64,000 nt of DNA from positions 124,001-188,000 of the forward strand of contig MEFD01000012.1 of the NCBI GenBank assembly GCA_001724995.1, given 5' to 3'. Below the pieces are notes generated by a model. It made no database searches. It saw nothing but the letters and a program-made list of their open reading frames with translations, and was not told the origin of the DNA. Position 1 is the stretch's first letter. Each line of letters opens with the position of its first letter. The stretch is from Rubrivivax sp. SCN 71-131. Its GTDB lineage: Bacteria; Pseudomonadota; Gammaproteobacteria; Burkholderiales; Burkholderiaceae_C. Shown in pieces: positions 25,402 through 34,004 of this stretch. The position numbers and the translations under genes were made by a program.

Positions 25402-26646
25402 TTATGCCGCGATCTCGTTCACCGACAGGATGCCCAGCAGGATGGAGACGATGATGCCGGCGATCAGCACGCCCAGCACGACGATGAGCAGCGGCTCCAG
25501 CAGGGCCAGCATGCGCTTGATGCCGGTCTCCACGCGCTGATCGGCCACGCGCGCGTATTCGAGCAGCAGCGGGCCCAGGCGCCCGGTCTCCTCGCCCACG
25601 CGCACGAGGTTGATGGCCAGCGGCTCGAACTGGCGCGTCTCCATCATCGCCTGCGCCAGCCGCGTGCCCGACTTCACCGGCATCACCATGCCGCGCAGCG
25701 CCTGGCGCACCGGCAGGCTCGCGACGGTGTCGACGGCGATGTCCAGCGCCGCCAGCAGCGGCACGCCGTTGCCCACCAGCGTGCCCAGCGTGCGCGCGAA
25801 GAGCCCGAGCTGAAAGCCGTGCAGCAGGCTGCCCAGCAGCGGCAGGCGCAGCAGCATCTGCTGCCCGCGCAGCCGCCCGGCGGGCGTGCGGCGCCAGGCC
25901 GAGAACGCCAGCCCCGCGGCCAGCAGGGCGGCCAGCCAGGCCACGCCCCAGTCGCGCGCGTGGTGGCTCAGGGCGAGCACGAAGCGCGTGGCCAGCGGCA
26001 CGGCCTCGCCCATGTCGGCGAAGAGCTTCTCGAACTGCGGCACGACGAAGCCGAGCATGCCGGCCAGCGACAGCAGCGCCACCCCCAGCAGGATGGCCGG
26101 GTAGGTGGCCGCCGAGATGACGCTCTCGCGCAGCGCGGCGGCACGCGTGAGGTGTTCGGCCAGCCGCTCCAGCGTCGCCGGCAACTGGCCCGAGACCTCG
26201 CCGGCGCGCACCATCTGCACGTGAAAGTCTCCGAACAGTGCGCCGTGCCGCGCCAGCGCGCGGCTGAGCGGCGCCCCTCCCCTGACGTCGTCCAGCACCT
26301 GCTGCAGCAGCGCCTGCACGGCCGGCCTGGCGTTCATGTCGACCAGCACGCGCAAAGCATAGGCCAGCGGCAGGCCGGCGCGCAGCATGATGGCGAGCTC
26401 GTGCGTCAGCGCCAGCACGTCGGCGCGCGCGACGCCGCGGCGCGCGCCGAAGGCCGCGCGCGCGGGGGCCGGCGCCGCGGCGGCGGCGGCGGCACGCGCG
26501 CCCGCCGCCTGCACCGCCACCGGCACCAGGCCGCGCTGCTTGAGCTGCAGCACGGCCTGCTCGGTGCTCGCCGCCTCGAGCCGGCCGTGGCTCATGCGGC
26601 CGTCGGCCTGCACGGCACGCCAGTCGAATTCAGGCATCGCCGGCAT
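25402..26646 (-). CDS. gspF: Type II secretion inner-membrane platform protein GspF
   Basis: A 414-residue polytopic protein with two repeated T2SSF domains (about residues 75-195 and 280-400) and three membrane helices, near 175 (AATYPAILLGVALLSLAG), 222 and 380 (LLEPLLIVVLGVLIAGI). Family blocks include LTHELAIMLRAGLPLAYAL and NLVRVGEETGRLGPLL. An Ala-rich linker follows the first 45 residues. It transmits ATPase motion to the pseudopilus. The start may be the ATG at 26646 or 26637; both overlap the end of gspE. Confidence 0.92.
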   Translation of the reverse strand: MPAMPEFDWRAVQADGRMSHGRLEAASTEQAVLQLKQRGLVPVAVQAAGARAAAAAAAPAPARAAFGARRGVARADVLALTHELAIMLRAGLPLAYALRVLVDMNARPAVQALLQQVLDDVRGGAPLSRALARHGALFGDFHVQMVRAGEVSGQLPATLERLAEHLTRAAALRESVISAATYPAILLGVALLSLAGMLGFVVPQFEKLFADMGEAVPLATRFVLALSHHARDWGVAWLAALLAAGLAFSAWRRTPAGRLRGQQMLLRLPLLGSLLHGFQLGLFARTLGTLVGNGVPLLAALDIAVDTVASLPVRQALRGMVMPVKSGTRLAQAMMETRQFEPLAINLVRVGEETGRLGPLLLEYARVADQRVETGIKRMLALLEPLLIVVLGVLIAGIIVSILLGILSVNEIAA

Positions 26647-28375
26647 CCTGCGTGGCGCGCAGCACTTCCTCGAGCGTGGTCAGCCCGGCGGCGACGCGGC
26701 GCAGGCCGTCGTCGTGCAGCGGGCGCATGCCGCGCTGCAGCGCCAGCGCCTGCAGCGCGCCGGCGTCCGCGCCCTCACCGATGGCGCGGCGCAGCGCGTC
26801 GTCGATCACCAGCAGCTCGTAGATGCCCAGGCGGCCGCGGTAGCCGGTGCCGCGGCAGGCGGCACAGCCGCGCGGCTGGTAGATCGGTGCACCGGGCGCC
26901 AGGTGGCGGTGCAGCCCGGTGCGCTGCAGCCAGGCAGGGTCGGGCACCTCGGCCGTCTTGCACTGGCTGCACAGCGTGCGCACCAGGCGCTGCGCGACGA
27001 CGCCGTTGACGGTGGAGGTGATGAGGAAGCGCTCGACGCCCATGTCGACGAGGCGGATCACGGCGCTGGCGGCGTCGTTGGTGTGCAGCGTGGAGAGCAC
27101 GAGGTGGCCGGTGAGCGCGGCCTGCACGGCGATCTGCGCGGTCTCGCCGTCGCGCATCTCGCCGATCATCACCACGTCCGGGTCCTGGCGCAGGATGGAG
27201 CGCAGCGCGCTCGCGAAGGTCAGGCCGATCTGCGCGTGCACCTGGATCTGCACGATGCCCGGAAGCTGGTACTCGACCGGGTCCTCGACGGTGACGATCT
27301 TCTGCGTTCCGGCATCCAGCGCGGACAGGCCGGCATACAGCGTCGTCGTCTTGCCGGCGCCGGTGGGGCCGGTGACGAGCAGGATGCCGTGCGGGCGCGC
27401 CAGCATGTCGGCAAAGAGCGCCAGCGTGTCGGCGGGGATGCCCATGTCCTGCAGGCTCAGGCGCACCGCGGTGCGGTCGAGCACGCGCATGACGACGCTC
27501 TCGCCGTGCACGCTCGGCACGGTGGAGACGCGCAGGTCGAGCTCGCGGCCCTTGACGCGGGTGCGGATGCGGCCGTCCTGCGGCAGCCGGCGCTCGGCGA
27601 TGTCCAGGTGCGCCAGCAGCTTGATGCGCGAGGCCACCGCGGCGCCCAGGCGCGGCGCGATGACCTCGGCGGTGTCGAGCGCGCCGTCGACGCGGTAGCG
27701 CAGGTGCAGGCCGTCCTCGAAGGGCTCGAGGTGGATGTCGGAGGCACGCAGCTCGATGACGCGGCCGATCAGCGTGTTCACCATGCGGATCACCGGCGCT
27801 TCGCTGGCGAGGTCGCGCAGGTGCTCGACGAATTCGCCGGTGTCGACGTCGCCGCCCTCGGCAGCCGCGTCCTCGCCGCTGGCGTCGGCGCGCTCGGCCA
27901 GGGCCTTGTCGATATCCGCAGCCGCGGCCACGGAGATGTTCAGCCGCAGGCCGCTGGCCAGGCGCAGCGCCTTGAGCACGAAGGCGTCGCCGGGGTCGGC
28001 GACGGCGACGCTGGCACTGCCCTCGTCGACCGCCAGCGGCAGCACATGGTGCAGCGCGAGGAAACCGGGCTGCACGCCCGGCAGCTCGGGCAGCGACGAC
28101 GGAAACTCGTCGGCACGCAGCAGCGGCACGCCGTGCAGTTGCGCGCGCGCCTGCGCAAGATCGCCCTCGGACACCAGGCCGAGCTGCACCAGCACGTCGG
28201 GCAGGCGGTTGCCGAGCTCGGCCGATGCCGCCTGCGCGCGCTCGAGGTCGCGGGGCGCGAGCTTGCCGGCGGCGACCAGCGCGTCGCCAAGGGCGGTGTC
28301 GGCGGACGCGGCAGGGATGCCGGTGAAGGGTTCCGACGCCGGGGGCCGAGCCGTGCTGTCAGGCATTGGAGACAT
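26630..28375 (-). CDS. gspE: Type II secretion assembly ATPase GspE
   Basis: The 581-residue cytoplasmic ATPase powers pseudopilus assembly. It has an N-terminal GspE-N/MshEN domain (LGDALVAAGKLAPRDLERAQ), Walker A GPTGAGKTTT near residue 335, the Asp box (TVEDPVEYQ), Walker B DPDVVMIGEMRD, the His box (LSTLHTNDA) and a zinc-binding tetracysteine region (CSQC and CAAC). The ATG at 28375 lies inside the last codons of the upstream acyltransferase gene (17-nt overlap). It heads the gsp operon, which runs E-F-G-H-I-J-K-L-M-C/N-D. Confidence 0.94.
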   Translation of the reverse strand: MSPMPDSTARPPASEPFTGIPAASADTALGDALVAAGKLAPRDLERAQAASAELGNRLPDVLVQLGLVSEGDLAQARAQLHGVPLLRADEFPSSLPELPGVQPGFLALHHVLPLAVDEGSASVAVADPGDAFVLKALRLASGLRLNISVAAAADIDKALAERADASGEDAAAEGGDVDTGEFVEHLRDLASEAPVIRMVNTLIGRVIELRASDIHLEPFEDGLHLRYRVDGALDTAEVIAPRLGAAVASRIKLLAHLDIAERRLPQDGRIRTRVKGRELDLRVSTVPSVHGESVVMRVLDRTAVRLSLQDMGIPADTLALFADMLARPHGILLVTGPTGAGKTTTLYAGLSALDAGTQKIVTVEDPVEYQLPGIVQIQVHAQIGLTFASALRSILRQDPDVVMIGEMRDGETAQIAVQAALTGHLVLSTLHTNDAASAVIRLVDMGVERFLITSTVNGVVAQRLVRTLCSQCKTAEVPDPAWLQRTGLHRHLAPGAPIYQPRGCAACRGTGYRGRLGIYELLVIDDALRRAIGEGADAGALQALALQRGMRPLHDDGLRRVAAGLTTLEEVLRATQDAGDA

Positions 28376-29537
28376 GGGCAGGGCTCGGCCGCGGCGGGCT
28401 GCGACGACTGATGAAGGGCAATTCGATGAAATGGTAGGAGAGGATGGCGGCAGCGAAGGTCAGCGGCACGCCGACCATCACGCGCGTGGCCAGGTCGATC
28501 TTCAGGTGATCTTCCATGATGAGGAAGATCGGGTGATGCCAGATGTAGAGGCCATAGCAGATCTGGCCGAGGAAGACCGTCGGCGACGCTTCGAGCAGCG
28601 GATGCAGCAGCGTCCGCTGGCACACCACCAGGCCGGCCACCAGCAGCGTCGACAGGATGATGCACGCCTGGGATTGCCACAGATACCACTGGGGGTCGTA
28701 GTAGCTCGCCGAGAAGCCCCAGACGAACAGCAGCAGGGCCACCGGCGGCAACGCGATCCTCAAGAAGCGCTCGACCGTGGCCGATGAAGCCCAGGCGCAT
28801 CCCTTGTGCGCGAAGGCAAGCGCAGCGCCCAGGCAAAGGCCGTCCAGACGCACGTCGGTGCCGTTGTACATGCGCGCCGGACCGACGCCCTTGCCGGCCA
28901 GCCACCAGCGCCAGGATGCCGAGAGCGCCGCCACGGCGACCAGGAGCAGCGCCACCCGGCCCGGCCGTGCGCGCCAGGGGATCAGCAAGGTGAACAGCAC
29001 GGGCCAGAGGGCGTAGAACTGCTCCTCGATCGACAGCGACCAGGCGTGGCCGAGGTAGGGCGACATCGGCCACTCGAAGGCCCGCGCCCAGTTCATGAAA
29101 TAGAACAGCGTCGCCAGGATCGCGCGGCGCTCGGGCTCCCACGGCCGACCGAGCGCGACCACGGCCACGGTATACACAGCCAGCATCACGACGAGCGCCG
29201 GCAACAGGCGGCGCACGCGGCGCACATAGAAGCGCTGGAAATTCACCTTCCCCAGCTTGTCGCGATCCTTGATCAGCAGCGACGTGATCAGGTACGAGCT
29301 CATGATGAAGAAGGTATCCATGAAGATGATCGCGCCCGGATACCAGTAGTAGTGCAGATGCGCGGCCAGCACGCCCAGCGTCATCAGACCGCGGGCACCA
29401 TCGAGGGAAGCGGAGTAGCCGAGCGGGAAGTCGCGCTTGCCTGCGCCGCCGAGTCGCTTCAGCAGCACGGCAGGCTCGCTCGCCCGGCCGCGATCGGCCC
29501 GGTCCCGGTGGTCTCGATCATGGCGAAATTTTCGCAT
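28359..29537 (-). CDS. OafA/YrhL-type membrane O-acyltransferase
   Basis: A 392-residue acyltransferase-3 family protein with about ten membrane helices. It has the N-terminal catalytic region SLDGARGLMTLGVLAAHLHY (conserved His), then FFIMSSYLIT, RFYVRRVRRLLPAL and AWSLSIEEQFYALWPVLF, all diagnostic. Such enzymes acetylate sugars of O-antigen, capsule or peptidoglycan at the inner membrane. The 3' end overlaps gspE by 17 nt, so it may share the promoter of the secretion operon, although its function links it to the glycan genes upstream. Acceptor sugar unknown. Confidence 0.88.
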   Translation of the reverse strand: MRKFRHDRDHRDRADRGRASEPAVLLKRLGGAGKRDFPLGYSASLDGARGLMTLGVLAAHLHYYWYPGAIIFMDTFFIMSSYLITSLLIKDRDKLGKVNFQRFYVRRVRRLLPALVVMLAVYTVAVVALGRPWEPERRAILATLFYFMNWARAFEWPMSPYLGHAWSLSIEEQFYALWPVLFTLLIPWRARPGRVALLLVAVAALSASWRWWLAGKGVGPARMYNGTDVRLDGLCLGAALAFAHKGCAWASSATVERFLRIALPPVALLLFVWGFSASYYDPQWYLWQSQACIILSTLLVAGLVVCQRTLLHPLLEASPTVFLGQICYGLYIWHHPIFLIMEDHLKIDLATRVMVGVPLTFAAAILSYHFIELPFISRRSPPRPSPAHVSNA

Positions 29538-29572
29538 GCGGGGCCGCCTGCCCCGGCGCGCCGCAGGCAGGT

Positions 29573-30171
29573 TCAGACCGCGTGGCGTCCCGAACCGAAC
29601 TCCGGCACCACCGCCTCATCGTCGAGCGCCGGGTCTGCCCGCTGCGCGAGCTCCAGCAGTTCCTCGTAGAGCTTCTCGCCCGGGCGCAGGCCGGTGAAGA
29701 CGATGGGGATCTCCTGCAGGGTGTGGCCGGCCATGCGGATGAGGTCGCGCGCGAGGTCGGCGATCTTCATCGGCTCGCCCATGTCGAGCACCAGCACCTG
29801 GCCGCTCTCGCCGATCGCCGCGGCCTGCAGCACCAGGCGCGCGGCTTCGGGGATGGTCATGAAGTAGCGGATGATGTCCGGGTGCGTGACCCTGACCGGG
29901 CCGCCGCGCGCGATCTGCTCCTTGAACTTGGGGATGACGCTGCCGCTGCTGCCGAGCACGTTGCCGAAGCGCACCGCCATGAAGCGCGTGCCGGCAAAGC
30001 GCGGCACGAGCGAGGACAGGGCGATCTCGGCGGCGCGCTTGGTGGCGCCCATGACGTTGGTCGGGTTCACCGCCTTGTCGGTGCTGATGAGCACGAAGCG
30101 CGCGAGCTGGCGGCAGAGCTCGCTGCCGATGCTGCCGCCGGACCCAGTGACGAGCACGGCGGCGCCGCGCA
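29573..30171 (-). pseudogene. Decayed partial copy of the nucleotide-sugar 4,6-dehydratase gene
   Basis: This stretch is about 95% identical by eye to the 3' half of the intact dehydratase gene at 30904-32778. It lacks the whole N-terminal membrane part and, compared with the intact copy, internal segments equal to 31536-31832 (297 nt), 31000-31089 (90 nt) and about 21 nt near the 3' end. All are multiples of three, so an open frame survives from a GTG at 30202 (about 209 residues). The GSGGSIGSE nucleotide loop and STDKAVNP remain, but the roughly 99 missing residues remove strands of the Rossmann core, so I judge it non-functional. Homology stops at 30171, 53 nt before the inserted toxin-antitoxin module. 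Confidence 0.85.
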
Positions 30172-30223
30172 AGGGCTGACCCGGGTAGGATCGGCGTTCC
30201 ACCAGCCGCCGATGAGGTCCGCG

Positions 30224-30457
30224 ATGGACTGGAGACCGTTGATCAGCGTCGATCCAGAGGTCATGCACGGCACCGTTTGCTTGCGCGGTACACGCATCCC
30301 CGTGTCCGTGGTGCTGGACAACCTGGCCGCGGGCGAGTCGCCCCAGACCATCCTCGACGAATACCCGAGCCTCGAGGCAGCGCACATTGCTGCGGCCCTC
30401 GCCTACGCCGCCGAACTCGCACGTGAGCGCATCCTCCCCGTTCCGAAGCGGGCTTGA
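30224..30457 (+). CDS. DUF433 antitoxin
   Basis: The 77-residue protein is a DUF433 winged-helix antitoxin: [20 protein letters not shown], then [18 protein letters not shown] and a helical C-terminus with [17 protein letters not shown]. The ATG at 30224 is preceded by GAGG at six-nt spacing, better than the upstream ATG at 30212. It is read against the flanking glycan genes. Its TGA overlaps the TTG start of the toxin, the usual coupled layout. It should repress its own promoter and neutralise the DUF5615 partner. Confidence 0.85.
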   Translation: MDWRPLISVDPEVMHGTVCLRGTRIPVSVVLDNLAAGESPQTILDEYPSLEAAHIAAALAYAAELARERILPVPKRA

Positions 30458-30834
30458 GCACGGCGCCTCTTCGCTTCAAGCTCGACGAGAACCTGCCTCG
30501 CAGGGTCGTGCCTGCGCTGCTCGATCTCGGACACGACGTCGAGACGGTCCTTTCGGAAGGACTTTCGGGAGCAAAGGATCCGGCGCTACTCGCCGCATGC
30601 ATCGCCGAAAACCGGATCTTGATCAACTTTGATCTGGATTTCGCCGACATCAGGGCCTACCCACCGGGAAGTCACCGCGACGTCTGGGTGCTTCGGCCAC
30701 CCGATCAAGCGCTTGGCAGAGTTCTTCGACTCGTGACCGCAGGCATTCGGCTGACCTCGATCGAACGCGCTCCAGGTCAGCTTTGGATCATTGACGAACG
30801 GCGTGTTCGCGTTCGAGATGGCGCGCTCAGGTAA
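30454..30834 (+). CDS. DUF5615 PIN-like toxin
   Basis: The 126-residue protein matches DUF5615 (PIN-like, Mut7-C-type nuclease fold): [25 protein letters not shown] with acidic DEN, AAENRI-like segment [18 protein letters not shown] and a C-terminal [10 protein letters not shown]. The acidic residues fit a metal-dependent ribonuclease site. Translation starts at TTG (30454) overlapping the antitoxin stop, which would keep toxin output low and coupled. It forms a complete DUF433/DUF5615 toxin-antitoxin module sandwiched between the broken and intact dehydratase copies. Confidence 0.82.
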   Translation: MSTAPLRFKLDENLPRRVVPALLDLGHDVETVLSEGLSGAKDPALLAACIAENRILINFDLDFADIRAYPPGSHRDVWVLRPPDQALGRVLRLVTAGIRLTSIERAPGQLWIIDERRVRVRDGALR

Positions 30835-30903
30835 GCACAGTCACGTTTGAGCGCACGCGCTGGTCACAACCCGGGCTGCCGGGAATGGCAGGAAAAGCGC
30901 CCG

Positions 30904-32778
30904 TCACGACGCCCGGAACTCCGGCACCACCGCCGCCAGCGCCGCCCGCACCGCCGCGTCGTCCGGGTGCGCGCCGGCCTGCTGCGCGAGCTCGAGCAGG
31001 CCCTCGATCGGCCCGTGCACGGGCGTCAGCCGCGCGATGCGCAGGCGTTCGACGGCGGTGGGCAGCGTGGCGTCGGCGCTGGCCAGCAGTTCCTCGTAGA
31101 GCTTCTCGCCCGGGCGCAGGCCGGTGAAGACGATGGGGATCTCCTGCAGCGTATGGCCGGCCATGCGGATGAGGTCGCGCGCGAGGTCGACGATCTTCAC
31201 CGGCTGGCCCATGTCGAGCACCAGCACCTGGCCGCTTTCGCCGATGGCCGCGGCCTGCAGCACGAGGCGCGCGGCCTCGGGGATGGTCATGAAGTAGCGG
31301 ATGATGTCCGGGTGCGTGACCGTGACCGGGCCGCCGCGGGCGATCTGCTCCTTGAACTTGGGGATGACGCTGCCGCTGCTGCCGAGCACGTTGCCGAAGC
31401 GCACGGCCATGAAGCGCGTGCCCGGGTAGCGCGGCACGAGCGCGGAGAGCGCGATCTCGGCGGCGCGCTTGGTGGCGCCCATGACGTTGGTCGGGTTCAC
31501 CGCCTTGTCGGTGCTGATGAGCACGAAGCGCGCGACGCCGGCCTCGGCCGCGGCGAGTGCCGCGTTCCAGGTGCCCAGGGTGTTGTTGCGCAGCGCGGCA
31601 AAGGCGTTGGGACCCTCCATCAGCGGCACGTGCTTGTAGGCCGCGGCGTGCAGCACGAGCTGCGGGTGCCAGTACGCAAGGATCTGGCGCAGTTGGGCGA
31701 GGTCGCGCACGTCGCCGATGAGGCGCACGAGCTCGAGCCCCGGGTGGCTGGCCGAGAGTTCCTGCTCGAGGGCGTAGAGGTTGAACTCGCTGAGTTCGAC
31801 GAGCACGAGGCGCTGCGGCGCGTAGCGCGCGAGCTGGCGGCAGAGCTCGCTGCCGATGCTGCCGCCGGCGCCGGTGACGAGCACGGTGGCGCCGCGCAGG
31901 ATGTCGGCGATGCCGGCTTCGTCGAGCTGCACCGGCGCGCGCCCGAGCAGGTCCTCGGGCTCGATGCGGCGCAGGCGCTCGAGGCTGCGGCCTTCGCGCA
32001 GCTCCTCGATCGTCGGCACGGTGAGCACGGGCAGGCCGGTGTCGGAGGCGAGCTCGAGCGCGCGGCGGCGCTGCTCGGGGGTGGCCGAGGGCAGCGCGAC
32101 GATGACGTGCGTGGCGGTGCCGCGCAGCACCGGGTCGGCGATGGCCGCCAGCGGCCCGAGCACGCGCACGTCGCCGATGCGCGCGCCCTGCTTGCCCGGG
32201 TCGTCGTCGAGCAGGCCCAGCACCGCCCAGCCCTGTTCGTGGATGCCTGCGAGCATCAGGCGCGCCGCCGCTCCGGCGCCCATGACGATCGCGCGCCGCG
32301 CGCGCGCGGCGTCGACGGCCGTGTGCAGGCGCAGCTGCTCCCACAGCATGCGGTAGACGATGCGCACGAGCACGAGGCCCATCAGCGTGACGAGCGGATG
32401 CAGCGCCAGCACGGCGCGCGGCACCTTGCGCAGGCCCAGCCCCATCACCAGCGCCGCGGCCAGCGTGCCGACGACGAGGCAGACGAGGGTCAGCCGTCGC
32501 ACTTCGGCAAAGCCCGCGAAGCGCCACAGGCTTTGCGGCAGCCGCGCCTTCGCCAGCGCCAGCAGGTAGAGCAGCACGATGCCGGCGAGCACCGCGCCGT
32601 CGTAGCCGGGGCGCGCGCCGAGCCAGCGCTCGAAACCCAGGCGAAAGAGGTAGGTGAGATTCCAGGCGAGGACGACGACCACGGCATCGACGACGAGCGA
32701 CAGCACGGCGCGGTGCGGCCGCAGGCGCGTGAGCAGCGCGTCCAGGCGGTGCCAGGGTGTGGGCGACGACGGCCTCAT
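30904..32778 (-). CDS. Membrane-bound nucleotide-sugar 4,6-dehydratase (WbpM/PglF/CapD family)
   Basis: The 624-residue protein has four N-terminal membrane helices (residues 20-140), a CoA-binding-like Rossmann domain (AIVMGAGAAARLMLAGI) and a C-terminal extended short-chain dehydrogenase domain: [32 protein letters not shown], the catalytic [17 protein letters not shown] with Met in place of Tyr as in this family, and [13 protein letters not shown]. It would convert UDP-GlcNAc or a related sugar to the 4-keto-6-deoxy form. The ATG at 32778 overlaps the stop of the sugar transferase gene. The DegT aminotransferase upstream would use its product. The 3' half is duplicated at 29573-30171. Confidence 0.92.
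   Translation of the reverse strand: MRPSSPTPWHRLDALLTRLRPHRAVLSLVVDAVVVVLAWNLTYLFRLGFERWLGARPGYDGAVLAGIVLLYLLALAKARLPQSLWRFAGFAEVRRLTLVCLVVGTLAAALVMGLGLRKVPRAVLALHPLVTLMGLVLVRIVYRMLWEQLRLHTAVDAARARRAIVMGAGAAARLMLAGIHEQGWAVLGLLDDDPGKQGARIGDVRVLGPLAAIADPVLRGTATHVIVALPSATPEQRRRALELASDTGLPVLTVPTIEELREGRSLERLRRIEPEDLLGRAPVQLDEAGIADILRGATVLVTGAGGSIGSELCRQLARYAPQRLVLVELSEFNLYALEQELSASHPGLELVRLIGDVRDLAQLRQILAYWHPQLVLHAAAYKHVPLMEGPNAFAALRNNTLGTWNAALAAAEAGVARFVLISTDKAVNPTNVMGATKRAAEIALSALVPRYPGTRFMAVRFGNVLGSSGSVIPKFKEQIARGGPVTVTHPDIIRYFMTIPEAARLVLQAAAIGESGQVLVLDMGQPVKIVDLARDLIRMAGHTLQEIPIVFTGLRPGEKLYEELLASADATLPTAVERLRIARLTPVHGPIEGLLELAQQAGAHPDDAAVRAALAAVVPEFRAS
31090..31535 (-). repeat. Longest unbroken block of the duplicated dehydratase segment
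   Basis: These 446 bases align without gaps to 29660-30105 in the decayed copy. A second block, 31833-31898, aligns to 30106-30171. Both copies run in the same direction, so they are direct repeats about 1 kb apart flanking the DUF433/DUF5615 module. The deletion joints in the decayed copy fall at short repeats: AGCGCGCGA (31527-31535 and 31824-31832) and AGCAG (30995-30999 and 31085-31089). Confidence 0.88.
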
Positions 32779-33389
32779 GCGCCCTGCCCCTTGCGCCAGC
32801 CGAGCAGCACGCCCAGCGTGCGCGCGATCACGCCCAGGTCGCTGCACAGGCTGGCGTGCTCGGCGTAGTCGACGGCGGCCTGCAGCTTGCGCGGCAGGAT
32901 GCGCTCGACGTACTCGCGCTCGGGGTCGGCGGCGGCGGCGAGCAGAGCCGCTTCGTTCAGGTGCGACAGCGACGACGGATCGGTGATCCCCGGGCGCAGC
33001 GCCAGCGCGCGCTCGCGCAGCGCCGGCGGGTAGTGCTGCGCGTACTTCGGCACCTCGGGCCGCGGGCCGACCAGGCTCATGTGGCCTTGCAGCACGTCGA
33101 TGAGCTGCGGCAGTTCATCCAGCCGCGTGCGCCGCAGCCAGCGGCCGCTGCGCGTGATGCGCGCGTCGGCGCCCACCGTCAGCGGCGGGCCCAGGCGCTC
33201 GGCCCCGGCGACCATGGTGCGGAACTTGTGGATGCGAAACGGCCGCCCGAAGCGGCCGACGCGCTCCTGGCGGAAGAGCGCCGGGCCCGGCGAATCGAGC
33301 CGGACCACGAGCGCCAGCAGCAGCAGCAGCGGCGACAGCAGCACGAGGGCCGCCGCCGCGCCGAACAGATCGAAGGCGCGCTTGACCAT
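32775..33389 (-). CDS. Bacterial sugar transferase (PglC/WcaJ-type phosphoglycosyltransferase)
   Basis: A 204-residue monotopic phosphoglycosyltransferase. One N-terminal membrane segment (AAALVLLSPLLLLLALVV) is followed by the catalytic core: RQERVGRFGRPFRIHKFRTM, LRRTRLDELPQLIDVLQGHM and SLVGPRPEVPKY with the catalytic Asp-Glu pair, then LRPGITD. It moves a phospho-sugar from a UDP-sugar to undecaprenyl phosphate and so starts the lipid-linked oligosaccharide. The small size, without WcaJ's N-terminal domain, resembles PglC. It overlaps the dehydratase gene that probably makes its substrate. Confidence 0.92.
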   Translation of the reverse strand: MVKRAFDLFGAAAALVLLSPLLLLLALVVRLDSPGPALFRQERVGRFGRPFRIHKFRTMVAGAERLGPPLTVGADARITRSGRWLRRTRLDELPQLIDVLQGHMSLVGPRPEVPKYAQHYPPALRERALALRPGITDPSSLSHLNEAALLAAAADPEREYVERILPRKLQAAVDYAEHASLCSDLGVIARTLGVLLGWRKGQGA

Positions 33390-33408
33390 GCGGGCAGAGC
33401 CAGCGCGA

Positions 33409-33972
33409 TCAGGCCCCGGGCGGGTCGACGCCGTCGAAGACCTGCGCCAGCGGCACGCTGCAGCCGAGGCTGGCCGCCTCCAGCGCCGGGCCTTCGCTCA
33501 TGTCGTAGAGCACCCATCGGCCTTCGTCGTTGCGGCGAAAGCCCTCGACGCTGCGCGCGTCGGAGTCGACGAGGATGTACTCGCGCAGCGAGGGCAGGCG
33601 CCGGTAGACGGCGAACTTGAGCCCGCGGTCGTAGGCTTGCGTGCCGGGTGAGAGCACTTCGATGACCAGCGTCGGCGCGCGGAAGATCATGTCGGTCGCC
33701 AGGTCGGCCTTGTCGCAGGTGACCATCAGGTCCGGATAGAAGATGGCGTCATCGGCGACTTGGAGCTTCATGCCTTCGGTGAAGACGCGGCACGGCATAC
33801 CGTCCAACTGCTCGGCCAGCCGCCGGTTGAGGTTGGACACGATGCAGCCATGTGCCCGCTGCGCGCCGACCATCGCGAACACCTCGCCGCGATAGAACTC
33901 GTTCCTGCCCGGCTGCTGGTTCTCCCAGGCCAGGTAGTCCTCGAGGCTCATCTGCTGCTGCGCCAAGGCCAT
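33409..33972 (-). CDS. Uma2 family protein (PD-(D/E)XK nuclease fold)
   Basis: The 187-residue protein is a Uma2/DUF820 member: MSLEDYLAWENQQPGRNEFY, the RVFTEGMKLQVADDAIFYPDLMV region (shown in part: MKLQVADDAIFYPDLMV), then LVIEVLSPGTQAYDRG and YILVDSDARSVEGFRR, containing the D and E-x-L nuclease-like residues. The ATG at 33972 has GGAGG eight nt upstream. These proteins have a restriction-nuclease fold but no agreed role and are often mobile. It splits the dehydratase/sugar transferase pair from the aminotransferase, looking like an insertion into the glycan operon. Confidence 0.85.
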   Translation of the reverse strand: MALAQQQMSLEDYLAWENQQPGRNEFYRGEVFAMVGAQRAHGCIVSNLNRRLAEQLDGMPCRVFTEGMKLQVADDAIFYPDLMVTCDKADLATDMIFRAPTLVIEVLSPGTQAYDRGLKFAVYRRLPSLREYILVDSDARSVEGFRRNDEGRWVLYDMSEGPALEAASLGCSVPLAQVFDGVDPPGA

Positions 33973-34004
33973 GGTCGTCACCTCCGGTGGCGGCATTGTG
34001 CCGT

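Noticed and set aside
29573-30202. The short dehydratase frame as a functional small dehydratase.
   Set aside because: The 99-residue loss removes much of the Rossmann core, including the AAYKHVP region, so catalysis is very unlikely despite the intact frame.
30847-32868. A plus-strand open frame of 673 codons opposite the dehydratase gene.
   Set aside because: It is His/Glu/Arg-rich noise opposite a clear dehydratase with all family motifs.
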